A DNA stretch of 11,527 nucleotides, taken from contig JACZYS010000059.1 in the NCBI GenBank assembly GCA_022570975.1, positions 1-11,527 on the forward strand, written 5' to 3'. The stretch is from Candidatus Zixiibacteriota bacterium (lineage in GTDB: Bacteria; Zixibacteria; MSB-5A5; GN15; FEB-12). Below, in pieces: positions 1-7,495 of the stretch (within the stretch, counting starts at the first letter, position 1; every line of letters starts with the position of its first letter). The position numbers were made by a program, and so were the translations under genes. Below the pieces are notes generated by a model, which worked only from the letters and a program-made list of their open reading frames with translations, was not told where the DNA came from and searched no databases.

Positions 1-458
1 TCAACCCAGGCCGAGACAGTATATTTATCGGCGATTTCTTTTTTAAGCCGGTTGGCTTCATCGACCGACTCATAAAGACCGATGCGAACCCGATAATAGA
101 CCTGACCATCGATTGAAATCTCGGTCACATACGGCTCATACCCACGTTCAGTATAAAGAGAAATCAAATGCCGTGCATAATCTTCTGACTCGCATGAGGC
201 TACCTGCACAGCATATCCATCACCGGCCGGTCTTTTGGGCATGGCCGGAACAAGATCTTCCGGCTCGACGGCCGTCTCTTCGGCCCCTAGTTTAGAATCG
301 GCCGCAATAGAATCAGCAATGGCCGCATTGGGGGCAGAATCCTGAGACTGGTCAAGCAGCTCCTGTTCCAGTTTGGCTGCTTCTTCTTTTTTCTTGGAGC
401 AACCGGAAATGACCAATATAGAAATCATAATAACAAAAAGTATTTTTAAATATCTCAT
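1..458 (-). CDS. SPOR-domain lipoprotein (partial, C-terminus beyond left edge)
   Basis: I read 152 codons from an ATG at 458 with no stop before the window edge, so the C-terminus is missing. An AGGAG ribosome site (465-469) sits 6 bases upstream and fixes the start. Residues 4-19 are hydrophobic and end in a lipobox (I-S-G-C20), so the mature protein should be lipid-anchored. A low-complexity Ala/Glu/Asp/Ser-rich linker follows (about 21-75). From about residue 82 the sequence runs YAVQVAS, then a helix, then YYRVRIGLYES and DEANRLKKEI, which is the classic SPOR repeat (about 75 residues, nearly complete here). SPOR domains bind denuded septal peptidoglycan in known members, so an outer-membrane or periplasmic role in division or cell-wall maintenance is inferred. 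It diverges from the PLP enzyme gene. The family assignment is firm; the exact role is not. Confidence 0.85.
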   Translation of the reverse strand, partial: MRYLKILFVIMISILVISGCSKKKEEAAKLEQELLDQSQDSAPNAAIADSIAADSKLGAEETAVEPEDLVPAMPKRPAGDGYAVQVASCESEDYARHLISLYTERGYEPYVTEISIDGQVYYRVRIGLYESVDEANRLKKEIADKYTVSAWV

Positions 459-507
459 TTTATTCTCCTGATTCAATAATTTAGCAAAAATCTAACTATC
501 TATATTA

Positions 508-550
508 ATATCGGTAAGCGATATAAATCCTCAACCGGAGACCAAGTCAA
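508..550 (-). promoter_or_regulatory. Candidate promoter and overlapping dyad upstream of the SPOR lipoprotein
   Basis: On the minus strand there is a TTGACT box (550-545). About 18-19 bases further on is a TTATATC stretch that could serve as -10, with a start near 514 and a leader of about 55 bases. A dyad, ATATCG-GTAAG-CGATAT (508-524), overlaps the proposed -10 and could be an operator. The rest of the 459-698 gap holds no ORF. A lone TATAAA (596-601, plus strand) is the best -10 for the downstream PLP enzyme, but it has no matching -35. Confidence 0.3.
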
Positions 551-698
551 CTTAAAAAGGAAGCAGTTGGAATCAGAAATTTTGGTTGAATTTTGTATAA
601 AGACAATGTAGCTTAAAGGCTTATTTCATAGGGTCTTGCATATTAGACTGAGTGCTTTTTCCCTGTAAGTTCAGTACTTTTTAAAGAAAGAAATAGAC

Positions 699-1664
699 GT
701 GCTATATGAATCAATTGCCGATTTGGTAGGAAATACTCCTTTAGTCAGACTAAGAACCGGGATCCCGGAAAACGGACTCAGGGCATATGTGAAACTTGAA
801 TACAATAACCCTACCGGTTCAGTAAAAGACCGGATGGCATATTTTGTTATCAAAAATGCGCTTGATAAAGGTGAACTAAAAAAAGGTGATACCGTGATCG
901 ATAACACTTCCGGAAACACCGGCTCGGCGGTGGCCATGTTTGCCTCAGTTTTTGGTCTTAAATCAATTATAACCACGCCAAAAAAAACCAGTCAGGAAAA
1001 AATTGACCTGATCAGATCATATGGAGCCGAAATTATTATAACTCCTACCGAAGCCTCCCATGACGACCCCGAAGGCTGCTATATGATGGCCAGAAATTTG
1101 GCCAAAGAAAATAACTATTTCGATATCAATCAGTATGACTCGCAGGCAAACGTTGAGGCCCACTATAATTCCACCGGTCCTGAAATATGGGAGCAGACTG
1201 AGGGCAAAATCAGTCATTTTGTCTGCGGCATAGGAACCGGCGGCACCATGTCGGGCACATCAAGATTTTTAAAAGAACAAAATAAAGATATTGTTATTGT
1301 GGCCGTTGACACCGAAGGCTCGGTTCTCTCAGATTATATTAAAGGGAATGAACTTCCTGAACCTCAGTTGTATAAGATTGAAGGAATAGGCTCTGATGCT
1401 CTGGTAAAAGCTTTGCATAAAGAGCATATTGATTTTGTATATAGAGTATCTGACAAAGATGCTTTTATAAGAGCCAGAGAGATTACCAGGGCCGAAGGAA
1501 TCTTTGGCGGCGGATCATCGGGAGCGGTTGCATGTATAATGGAAAAAGTGGCACAGGACCTAACTGCTGATTCATTTATGGTCGGAATGTTTTCCGACGG
1601 AGGTATCAGATACTTAAGCAAATGTTATAATGATAATTGGATGAAAGAAAATGGTTTTTTGTAA
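699..1664 (+). CDS. PLP-dependent cystathionine beta-synthase / cysteine synthase family protein
   Basis: This is a fold-type II PLP enzyme of 321 residues. Visible landmarks are the N-terminal DLVGNTPLVRL, the Schiff-base lysine K43 in NPTGSVKDR, the substrate loop TSGNTG (70-75), the phosphate-binding GIGTGGT (177-183) and GGGSSGA near residue 272. TPTEASHDDPEGCYMMA, INQYDSQANVEAHY and EGIGSD resemble cystathionine beta-synthase catalytic domains more than classical CysK. No C-terminal regulatory CBS pair is present, so it matches the short bacterial form. It should condense serine or O-acetylserine with homocysteine or sulfide in the cytoplasm; the preferred substrates cannot be told from sequence. 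The start is GTG at 699: the frame is closed upstream by a stop at 666, and the family N-terminus begins here. The ribosome site is a weak purine run (683-691). The gene overlaps the next by up to 14 bases. Confidence 0.92.
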   Translation: MLYESIADLVGNTPLVRLRTGIPENGLRAYVKLEYNNPTGSVKDRMAYFVIKNALDKGELKKGDTVIDNTSGNTGSAVAMFASVFGLKSIITTPKKTSQEKIDLIRSYGAEIIITPTEASHDDPEGCYMMARNLAKENNYFDINQYDSQANVEAHYNSTGPEIWEQTEGKISHFVCGIGTGGTMSGTSRFLKEQNKDIVIVAVDTEGSVLSDYIKGNELPEPQLYKIEGIGSDALVKALHKEHIDFVYRVSDKDAFIRAREITRAEGIFGGGSSGAVACIMEKVAQDLTADSFMVGMFSDGGIRYLSKCYNDNWMKENGFL

Positions 1665-1698
1665 AATGAATTATGATAATGCTGGCTTCAAAAAAGTA

Positions 1699-2379
1699 AT
1701 GAAACTTTTTTTCGTACTGACCATATTATTTTTTGCGAATGAACCTGTTTATGCTGAGAGCGACCTGAAATACGATGAAGCCGGATTTAACTTTGGGTCG
1801 GTTGGAATTGATTATCAAGTTCAACACACTTATTTTATTTATAATACCGGTTCGAAGTCTCACAAAATTGATAGTCTGAATGTCAGCTGTGACTGTACCC
1901 AGGTCACCATTTCTGATTCAGTTATCTCCCCCGGAGATACGGTATATTTTCATCTCTCATTTGAGACAAGAAATTATTATGGCCCTACAACAAAAACATT
2001 CACCGTTTTTACCAACTACTCCGGATTGCAAGAGTACAAATTTTATTATCAGGCGAATGTCGGCCAGTGGCTGAATGGTATAAGACCGGACAAAGTGTCT
2101 CTTTTTCTGTTACCCGGAAATATTAAAAAGAATATCTCCATTAAAAACAGAATGCCTTATGAAGTTTCAATAATAAACCAATACGTTTCAGATAGTAGTT
2201 TTTCAATAAATATGCTATCCAGCTCTGCTTCCAAGGATGAGCTGATTGAATTTGAGGTTTTGCCTGTAAAAGATTTGAAGGCAGGAACTTATAGATCAAC
2301 ATTTACAATTGAATTAAAACTTGGGAATAAAGAAAAGGGTGAAAGAATGTCTTTCCCCGTTAAAATTGTCAAATATTGA
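1699..2379 (+). CDS. Exported DUF1573 (Ig-like) protein
   Basis: The mature part begins with a DUF1573 repeat: FNFGSVGIDYQVQHTYFIYN, then CDCT (CGCT in most members), a PGDTV turn, and GPTTKTFTVFTNYS. This is the usual F-x-FG ... C-x-CT ... PG ... GPF-K pattern. A second beta-rich, Ig-like stretch follows to the end. Such domains are found in secreted or surface proteins of diderm bacteria; their function is unknown. The open frame extends to an ATG at 1651, inside the PLP enzyme gene, with another ATG at 1666. I chose 1699 because the protein then begins MKLFFVLTILFF and ends a 19-residue signal peptide at VYA-ES. A start at 1651 would give 242 residues and an awkward 16-residue hydrophilic leader, although a GGA-containing purine stretch precedes 1651. 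Start uncertain, identity good. Probably co-transcribed with the PLP enzyme gene. Confidence 0.8.
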   Translation: MKLFFVLTILFFANEPVYAESDLKYDEAGFNFGSVGIDYQVQHTYFIYNTGSKSHKIDSLNVSCDCTQVTISDSVISPGDTVYFHLSFETRNYYGPTTKTFTVFTNYSGLQEYKFYYQANVGQWLNGIRPDKVSLFLLPGNIKKNISIKNRMPYEVSIINQYVSDSSFSINMLSSSASKDELIEFEVLPVKDLKAGTYRSTFTIELKLGNKEKGERMSFPVKIVKY

Positions 2380-2452
2380 CAATTTGCAACTAAAAGTTAA
2401 AGTTATTGTCAGAATCTGACGACATTTTATATTGACATTGACAAATGATGTC
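2365..2452. repeat. Cluster of GTCA/TGAC dyads
   Basis: Three inverted repeats share a GTCA/TGAC core. They are ATTGTCAA-ATA-TTGACAAT (2365-2383, perfect 8-base arms, covering the DUF1573 stop codon), GTCAG-AAT-CTGAC (2408-2420) and GACAT-N9-ATGTC (2434-2452). They run up to and into the TTGACATTGACA promoter-like element. They could be binding sites for a dimeric repressor or weak hairpins downstream of DUF1573. No regulator is encoded nearby. The dyads themselves are certain; their role is inference. Confidence 0.45.
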
Positions 2453-2467
2453 TGCATTTAGTATGTA
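2432..2467 (+). promoter_or_regulatory. Candidate sigma-70 promoter with tandem TTGACA
   Basis: Two TTGACA hexamers abut (2432-2437 and 2438-2443). The second is 18 bases from TATGTA (2462-2467), a weak -10, and 15 bases from TAGTAT (2459-2464). Transcription would begin about 2474, a few bases before the strong hairpin at 2483, with no ORF behind it. The -35 is perfect but the -10 is poor, so confidence is modest. Confidence 0.4.
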
Positions 2468-2473
2468 ACAGAA

Positions 2474-2553
2474 CAAAATAATGAGGGTGACTCTCTGCAT
2501 TCCTGGGTAGTTTCCTAGCCCCCTCTACCCACCAGAGCTTACCCTCTTTTTTT
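2474..2553 (+). ncRNA. Candidate small structured RNA (about 75-80 nt)
   Basis: This lies in a convergent gap, with a promoter-like element just upstream and a T-run at the end. The predicted fold has three stacked helices: GAGGGT/ACCCTC (2483-2488 with 2541-2546), CTCTG/CAGAG (2493-2497 with 2533-2537) and TGGGTAG/CTACCCA (2504-2510 with 2525-2531). The terminal loop is a 14-base C-rich stretch containing CCTAGCCCCC. The C-rich loop could pair with G-rich ribosome binding sites, as known C-rich-loop sRNAs do. I do not recognise the family; it is not 4.5S, 6S or tmRNA by motif. The same bases may be no more than a long terminator. Confidence 0.4.
2483..2553 (+). terminator. Intrinsic terminator-like hairpin with T7 tail, possibly bidirectional
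   Basis: The outer arms GAGGGT and ACCCTC enclose two more helices (18 pairs in total) and are followed directly by TTTTTTT (2547-2553). This would stop transcripts from the DUF1573 side or end a short RNA starting near 2474. On the opposite strand the hairpin is followed by ATTATTTTG, so it could also stop the long minus-strand operon. The 2554-2671 remainder contains no ORF I can support, only a small CGAGA/TCTCG hairpin (about 2589-2601). Confidence 0.65.
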
Positions 2554-2671
2554 ATCCAAAACTGCACTTAATATTTAATTCTTAGCTTCGAGAAACTCTC
2601 GCTCATACATGCCAATCTATATTTGTTTTAGATCTGCCGGCTCAGTAATTATGAAAAGATAACTCTGGCGG

Positions 2672-3646
2672 TCATGCCAATCCTCTTTTTAGAAGATTGC
2701 GGCGTTGACTGTTATGGACTTTTTTGATTTTCTTGACCTGCTCATACCATTTGATACTTAAAGTCAGACCTTCATTTATATCTACCTTTGGCTGATAGTT
2801 CAATAACTGTCTGGCCCTTAATATATTTGCAGTGAAGTGTGAAATCTCACCTGTCCGCTTGCTTGATATTTTGATTTTAGAATTTGATTCGGTTTGTGAA
2901 ATTATGAATTTTGCAACATCAATGAGTTTACTGCTTTTTCCTGAGGCAAGATTAATCGTTTCCCCCTTTACTTTATCAAATCTCTTTACAATTTTGGTTA
3001 GCCCATTAATTGTGTCATCAATATAAGTAAAATCTAACTTTTTTTCTTTCCCAAAAATTGTTAAATCCCTGTCTCTTTCTGCATAGTACAAAAATAGCGG
3101 TATGACTCTTTCTGAAACATCATAACGGCCATATACATTTGATAGACGAGCGATAACAATATTGATATCATAGCAGGCAGAATAAGAATGGATAAGCGCC
3201 TCAGAGCCTATTTTAGAGGCAGTATATGGTGCTTTGAGATTTTTAATATCATGATTCGACTCATTTTTTTTTCTTCCACCGTGTGACTCGCCGTAAACTT
3301 CTCTGGAAGATGCAAAAAGAAGCTTTGGTATTTTGTTTTCTCTGGCATATTCCAGAAGGTTTGAAGTCATCAGGTAATTATCTGATGCAAGAGAAGGATT
3401 TACGACCGAGTCATGAACTCTGGCATTGGCGGCCAGGTGGATGATTAAATCCGGTCTCTTTTTGATTTTCTTTGAAGAGAGAGGCTTTCTTAAATCATGC
3501 CTCACGGTGTCTTTGTTAATTTGCTCATCCCAGATAGATGGCTTGATATCAAGAGGAACGACCTTGTATTTTAAAGCTGAAAGTTTTTTAACTAAGGCCG
3601 TACCTACCGTTCCCGATGATCCGGTTATTAGAATTCTGTTTATCAT
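2672..3646 (-). CDS. NAD-dependent epimerase/dehydratase (extended SDR)
   Basis: This extended short-chain dehydrogenase has 324 residues, typical of GalE/RmlB-type nucleotide-sugar enzymes. Residues 5-16 (ILITGSSGTVGT) give the GxxGxxG Rossmann dinucleotide site. LIIHLAA (67-73), FASSREVYG (111-119) and the catalytic pair Y141-x-x-x-K145 follow, then RLSNVYG. The C-terminal substrate part includes TYIDDTING. It should act on an NDP-sugar in the cytoplasm for envelope polysaccharide or O-antigen-like synthesis; the substrate cannot be assigned. The last 25 residues are unusually basic (KKIKKVHNSQRRNLLKR). The ATG at 3646 has no clear Shine-Dalgarno and lies 16 bases after the carboxypeptidase stop, so translational coupling is likely. 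It is the last gene of the minus-strand run. Confidence 0.92.
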   Translation of the reverse strand: MINRILITGSSGTVGTALVKKLSALKYKVVPLDIKPSIWDEQINKDTVRHDLRKPLSSKKIKKRPDLIIHLAANARVHDSVVNPSLASDNYLMTSNLLEYARENKIPKLLFASSREVYGESHGGRKKNESNHDIKNLKAPYTASKIGSEALIHSYSACYDINIVIARLSNVYGRYDVSERVIPLFLYYAERDRDLTIFGKEKKLDFTYIDDTINGLTKIVKRFDKVKGETINLASGKSSKLIDVAKFIISQTESNSKIKISSKRTGEISHFTANILRARQLLNYQPKVDINEGLTLSIKWYEQVKKIKKVHNSQRRNLLKRGLA

Positions 3647-3662
3647 GCTAAGATGCTGTCGC

Positions 3663-4559
3663 TCAAATATTCTTAAAACCCCACTTGAGAAGTTTTCTCA
3701 TCTCCTTAAACCTCAGCTTGTCGCCGGGCACACCCAAAACAACCGCAGCCAGACATTTCCCGTCCATATTCTCTACCATCGCAGCCAAACAATAATCAGA
3801 GGCCTGAATGTACCCCGTCTTTCCCGCAATTACTTTGTAAGGGGATAATACCAGCAAATTAGTGTTGGCCATTTGACGGTAACTGTTCTTCTTGGAGAGG
3901 ATTTTCACTTTATATCTTTTGCGCGAAGTTACTTTTGTAATGTAGTCGTATTCTAAAACATAATGCAATATTTTGGCTACTTCAATGGCCGTGGACAGAT
4001 TTTTTGGGCTTAAACCGGTCGGCTCAGTAAATATGGTTTTGGTTAATCCGAGTCTATTTACTTTTAAGTTCATCTCTCTGGTGAATTCTTCAATGGTTCC
4101 ACAGGTTACTCTTGCCAAAGCTCTCATAGCACGGTTGTCAGAATTCATTAAAGCAGCATGCATCAGGTCGTTTAAAGTAAGTTCTGCTCCTACCGGAAGC
4201 CGGGATCGAGATGAACGTCTGGCATCTTCCTTTGAGATAGTTGCTGTTGAATTTAAGTCAATCCCTTTATCAATAATAACCATGGCTGCCACAAGTTTAG
4301 TTAACGAGGCAATAGGTCTTTGCTTGTCGGCGTTTTTGCCATAGACAATTGTTTTGCTGTCAGTATCGATTAATACCGCAGCTTTCAAATTGAGGTATGG
4401 TCCTTTCAGTTTTTCTTTTGATTCCTCAAATACATATTTTTGGCTGACGGAAGCATAAATCTCAGATTCTTGCAGATCAATAAAATGAACAGTATTGGCA
4501 GAAAAAAATACCAGCAGGGCCAACAGTAATAATGTATTTGCGAAGTATTTTCTTTGCAT
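3663..4559 (-). CDS. D-alanyl-D-alanine carboxypeptidase (S11 family)
   Basis: This penicillin-binding-protein-like serine peptidase trims or cleaves peptidoglycan peptides in the periplasm. All three active-site motifs are present (numbering from the longer start at 4574): SLTK at 90-93 (nucleophile S90), SDN at 145-147 and KTG at 252-254. The N-terminus has a basic MQRKY followed by a strongly hydrophobic stretch, acting as signal peptide or membrane anchor. At about 300 residues it lacks the C-terminal beta domain of PBP5, so it is closer in size to PBP7/short DacA-like enzymes. Two starts are possible: ATG 4574 (303 residues, no ribosome site) and ATG 4559 (298 residues, with AGG 7 bases upstream). 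I prefer 4559. The upstream permease gene ends at 4579, so the genes are coupled. Confidence 0.92.
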   Translation of the reverse strand: MQRKYFANTLLLLALLVFFSANTVHFIDLQESEIYASVSQKYVFEESKEKLKGPYLNLKAAVLIDTDSKTIVYGKNADKQRPIASLTKLVAAMVIIDKGIDLNSTATISKEDARRSSRSRLPVGAELTLNDLMHAALMNSDNRAMRALARVTCGTIEEFTREMNLKVNRLGLTKTIFTEPTGLSPKNLSTAIEVAKILHYVLEYDYITKVTSRKRYKVKILSKKNSYRQMANTNLLVLSPYKVIAGKTGYIQASDYCLAAMVENMDGKCLAAVVLGVPGDKLRFKEMRKLLKWGFKNI

Positions 4560-4578
4560 TTCAGTACCTATCATTTAG

Positions 4579-5889
4579 TTATTGTTTAACCCATTTAACA
4601 ATTTCCGGCAGAGTTGGTCTTTTGCCATACATGAGGATTCCGACTCTAAAAATTTTCCCTACTAACCAGATCATACCAATGGTTGTTATTATGAGTATGA
4701 CTAAAGAAACAATAGCCTGTCCGATAATTCCGCTGAATAGAGAATATTCTGCCAGAGTTGGAACAATCAATACTATTCTCATGGTCATCATTGTTGGAGC
4801 AAAAACAGGTATCATTGATAACACGATTGCCAGAGTTGAATCCGGTTCTCTTATGATCGGGCCGGACAAAAGAATTGGGACCATCAGCAATAGAGTAATG
4901 GGCAAAAGAAAATTCTGAGCATCTTTATCTGAATCAAACAGAGCTCCCAAAAGGGCAAAAAAGGTAGAGAACAAAAAGAATCCGAAAACCAAGAGAAGGA
5001 CATAGAAAATAATTATTACCGGATTAAAAAGAATTTGCCCCAATGACAACTCGGCCGAAAACATAGAACCGAAAAGACTCAGCACGCTCCCCATCAGAAT
5101 CCAAATCATAACCTGAGTCAAAGTAGCAGCACCAAACCCAACTATTTTTCCCATCATCAGTTGAAATGGTGAAACCGAGGAGATTAACACTTCCATAATC
5201 CTTGAGTTTTTCTCTTCAATAATTGAGCGCATCAAAAGTTGTCCGTAGGTCATCAAGGTCATAAAAAGAATCATTATTGAAGTAAAAGCAAAAATTAACT
5301 TTGTACGTGGGTTAACAGAATCTCCGGTCGTATTGACTATTTCCAAATCAATTCTCTCAGTCAAACTCAAGACCGAGTCAACCGGTAAATTGATTTTCGC
5401 ATGGTTTAGTTTGATGCCAGAGATTATTGCTGTCAGCTCTCTTTCAAATCTTCTGATGCTTGGGAAATTATCTGAATTGGTAATTAATGAAGTTGACGAC
5501 GGTTGCCTGGTACTGTCATTTTCAATAACTAAAAGAAATTTAAGCTCTTCATCAATAACCATTTCATTCAATGAATCTTTGGCGGCTATAAAAGAAGAAG
5601 AATCAAAATAATCAATTTCAATCAGTGAAAGATTTGAATAAGCCGGGTTGTTGTCATCATCTAAATCATATTCTTTGATCGCCTCAATGAATTGTTCTCC
5701 GACCTTCTGTCCGGAAAAATCTATAACCGCTATTGACTCAGCCTCAGACAAATCCAGATCACCAAGTAATGACGGAAGAACCATAAATGCTATCATTATA
5801 AGCGGAGTCAAAATAACGCCGGCCAGGAAAGCCTTTTTCTTAACAATGTTAAGATACTCCCTGACAAAAATTACCCAGAATTTTGACAT
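4579..5889 (-). CDS. ABC-2 type transporter permease (NatB-like)
   Basis: This 436-residue membrane subunit belongs to an ABC exporter of the NatB/YhaP type. A first membrane segment (about 21-41) is followed by a large extracytoplasmic domain (about 43-196). A C-terminal bundle of about six segments runs from about 197 to 420. The family hallmark is visible before the second bundle helix: RSIIEEKNSRIMEVLISS at about 221-238, with the E225-E226-K227 coupling region. Its start (ATG 5889) overlaps the ATPase stop by one base (TGATG). A good AAGGAG (5898-5903) lies 8 bases upstream. With the preceding ATPase it should form an exporter; NatAB moves sodium, but related pairs export lipids, peptides or drugs, so the substrate is open. 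Confidence 0.93.
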   Translation of the reverse strand: MSKFWVIFVREYLNIVKKKAFLAGVILTPLIMIAFMVLPSLLGDLDLSEAESIAVIDFSGQKVGEQFIEAIKEYDLDDDNNPAYSNLSLIEIDYFDSSSFIAAKDSLNEMVIDEELKFLLVIENDSTRQPSSTSLITNSDNFPSIRRFERELTAIISGIKLNHAKINLPVDSVLSLTERIDLEIVNTTGDSVNPRTKLIFAFTSIMILFMTLMTYGQLLMRSIIEEKNSRIMEVLISSVSPFQLMMGKIVGFGAATLTQVMIWILMGSVLSLFGSMFSAELSLGQILFNPVIIIFYVLLLVFGFFLFSTFFALLGALFDSDKDAQNFLLPITLLLMVPILLSGPIIREPDSTLAIVLSMIPVFAPTMMTMRIVLIVPTLAEYSLFSGIIGQAIVSLVILIITTIGMIWLVGKIFRVGILMYGKRPTLPEIVKWVKQ

Positions 5890-6818
5890 CAGCCAATCTC
5901 CTTGGCGGTTGCAGGTGCGGAGAGCGATGCTTGTTTTGCTTTTTCAATAAAGATGTCATACAAAGAGGGGTCAACAATATCAAATTTTTTCACCGTAACT
6001 TTATCTGCAATCTGTTTCAATATTGAGTTGGTGTCCCGTTCTTTTTCCAAAACCAGCTCTTTGTAATTATTGAAGTCTATAACAGATTTGATACCGCTGA
6101 TTTCATTTATAAAACTACCGTCCCCCTCAAATTCCAGATGAATAGAGTTTCTGCCAAAATCTTCTTTGATGTCAGCCAGTTTACCGTCCAGAACTTTTTC
6201 ACCGCCTGCAATCATACAAATATTATCACACAGTTTTTCAGCTTGCTCCATGACATGAGTTGAAAAGAGGATAGTTTTGCCGGAGCGTTTCATTTCCAAG
6301 ATAATTGATTTTATTACTTCCATGTTCAGTGGGTCTAACCCGCTGAATAATTCATCCAGAATAATAATTTCCGGGTCGTGAATGACGGTGGTAATAAATT
6401 GAAGCTTCTGGGCCATCCCTTTGGAAAGCTCCTCTACTTTTTTGTCTTTGTATTCAATCAAGTCAACTCTTTTGAGCCAGTAATCTATTTTAGAAGAAAT
6501 CTCTTTCGACGACTTATTCTTGAGCATCCCCATGTATCGGATTGTTTCAGCAAGAGTTAGTTTTTTGTATAAGCCTCTTTCTTCCGGAAGGTAGCCGACA
6601 ATGTTTTTGAAAGATTCATCAATTTTTTTGTCTTTATAAAGCACCTCACCACTGTCCGGAATGGTAATGTTCATCACCATTCTAATAGTGGTGGTTTTTC
6701 CGGCCCCGTTCGGCCCGATTATACCATAAATCAGACCCGCTTGTATATCCATGGAAAGGTTATGAACGGCAACCTTTTCCTCAAAGCTCTTTGAAATGTT
6801 ATTTAACTTTAAAAGCAT
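5889..6818 (-). CDS. ABC transporter ATP-binding protein (NatA-like)
   Basis: This cytoplasmic ATPase has 309 residues. Walker A is GPNGAGKT (35-42), the Q-loop region reads LPEERGLY (77-84, with Glu in place of Gln, as is usual in NatA relatives), and the signature is LSKGM (131-135). Walker B is IIILDE (151-156, catalytic E156), the D-loop is SGLDP (159-163) and the switch histidine is H188 in FSTHVM. In the Walker B tail the usual Pro after DE is Leu (DELFSGLDP). The last 90 residues form the accessory domain common in this subgroup. The start lacks a strong ribosome site. The 59 bases between this gene and the membrane cluster (6819-6877) show no terminator. They carry only a weak TTGATT/TATCTC promoter-like pair, so it may be read from the upstream operon. 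Confidence 0.95.
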   Translation of the reverse strand: MLLKLNNISKSFEEKVAVHNLSMDIQAGLIYGIIGPNGAGKTTTIRMVMNITIPDSGEVLYKDKKIDESFKNIVGYLPEERGLYKKLTLAETIRYMGMLKNKSSKEISSKIDYWLKRVDLIEYKDKKVEELSKGMAQKLQFITTVIHDPEIIILDELFSGLDPLNMEVIKSIILEMKRSGKTILFSTHVMEQAEKLCDNICMIAGGEKVLDGKLADIKEDFGRNSIHLEFEGDGSFINEISGIKSVIDFNNYKELVLEKERDTNSILKQIADKVTVKKFDIVDPSLYDIFIEKAKQASLSAPATAKEIG

Positions 6819-6877
6819 AATATTTTCTTACGGAGAGATAATTTGAAAGTTATAAAGAATCAACTAATAATTGAATT

Positions 6878-7495
6878 TTATTGAGTTAAGTGCAGAAAAT
6901 CGGTAAGAATAAATTCCATCCTGCCTATTAATGTTGACATTCTGGACATGACCGTGTAACCGAAAGTTGCTCCAAAAAATATCATCAGAAAATATGTCCC
7001 CAAATTAGCTATTCGTCCAATAAATCCTTTATGCTCCCGGCTGAAGTAAAAATATATGAGAGTGGAAATCACACCGACAAGCACCACCAGAGCAGATATA
7101 TCAGGCATGCCGCTTGAACTAACCAATGGAGCCACAGTTGCCGAGATTTGTTTCATTGTCCGTGCCTCAATCATTACCGGAATAGCAACTCCGGCACCGG
7201 AGCCAATCATGACAGCGATTGGTATTTTGGAAAGGAAACTGTATTTGCTTAAGAATCTTGAAAACATTAACAGCCCCAAAATTAAGGGGATTAAGAGGGA
7301 TAACCGGCTATCTCCAAAAAGCGGATCAAAAAGCAGATCAACCAGAGTCGTTTGCCATACAATTACCAGGGTATATCCGATAGAGATACCAATCAGAATC
7401 GACTCGGCCATTTTATACAAGGGATTGTCCCGATACAAAAAAGTCAGAACCGCCAGAGTCAGAATACCGGCTACAATTGTTCCCCAGTCAATCAA
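6878..7495 (-). CDS. Six-helix membrane protein, last gene of the DUF6754 cluster
   Basis: It has 205 residues with six predicted membrane segments (about 5-21, 30-48, 65-80, 91-109, 133-151, 164-182). Between the first two is YRDNPLYKMAES, which I recall as the conserved signature of a family that accompanies DUF6754 proteins. No catalytic motif is visible. The start is TTG at 7495, inside TTGA of the preceding gene's stop, with AAGGGA (7501-7506) 5 bases upstream; the first ATG is only at residue 29. This coupling suggests fixed stoichiometry with the preceding protein. The function is unknown; membrane subunit of a complex is an inference from context. Confidence 0.82.
   Translation of the reverse strand: MIDWGTIVAGILTLAVLTFLYRDNPLYKMAESILIGISIGYTLVIVWQTTLVDLLFDPLFGDSRLSLLIPLILGLLMFSRFLSKYSFLSKIPIAVMIGSGAGVAIPVMIEARTMKQISATVAPLVSSSGMPDISALVVLVGVISTLIYFYFSREHKGFIGRIANLGTYFLMIFFGATFGYTVMSRMSTLIGRMEFILTDFLHLTQ

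Noticed and set aside
113..295. 60-codon plus-strand frame at the left end
   Set aside because: It is antisense to the SPOR lipoprotein, whose domain and lipobox are clear; no ribosome site.
459..698. Possible riboswitch or T-box leader upstream of the cysteine/cystathionine enzyme
   Set aside because: I found no T-box, SAM or other recognisable aptamer motif and no terminator hairpin with a T-run in the 240-base gap.
2474..2553. Signal recognition particle RNA, 6S RNA or c-di-GMP riboswitch
   Set aside because: The conserved SRP tetraloop region, the 6S open-complex-like bulge and the c-di-GMP aptamer motifs are not present on either strand.
2554..2671. Short gene between the hairpin and the epimerase stop
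   Set aside because: No start codon with a ribosome site and no sustained open frame; only a weak 5-pair hairpin and a 10-base repeat.
3426..4918. Plus-strand open frames across the epimerase, carboxypeptidase and permease genes
   Set aside because: The minus-strand genes here carry complete family motifs, so these frames are shadows.
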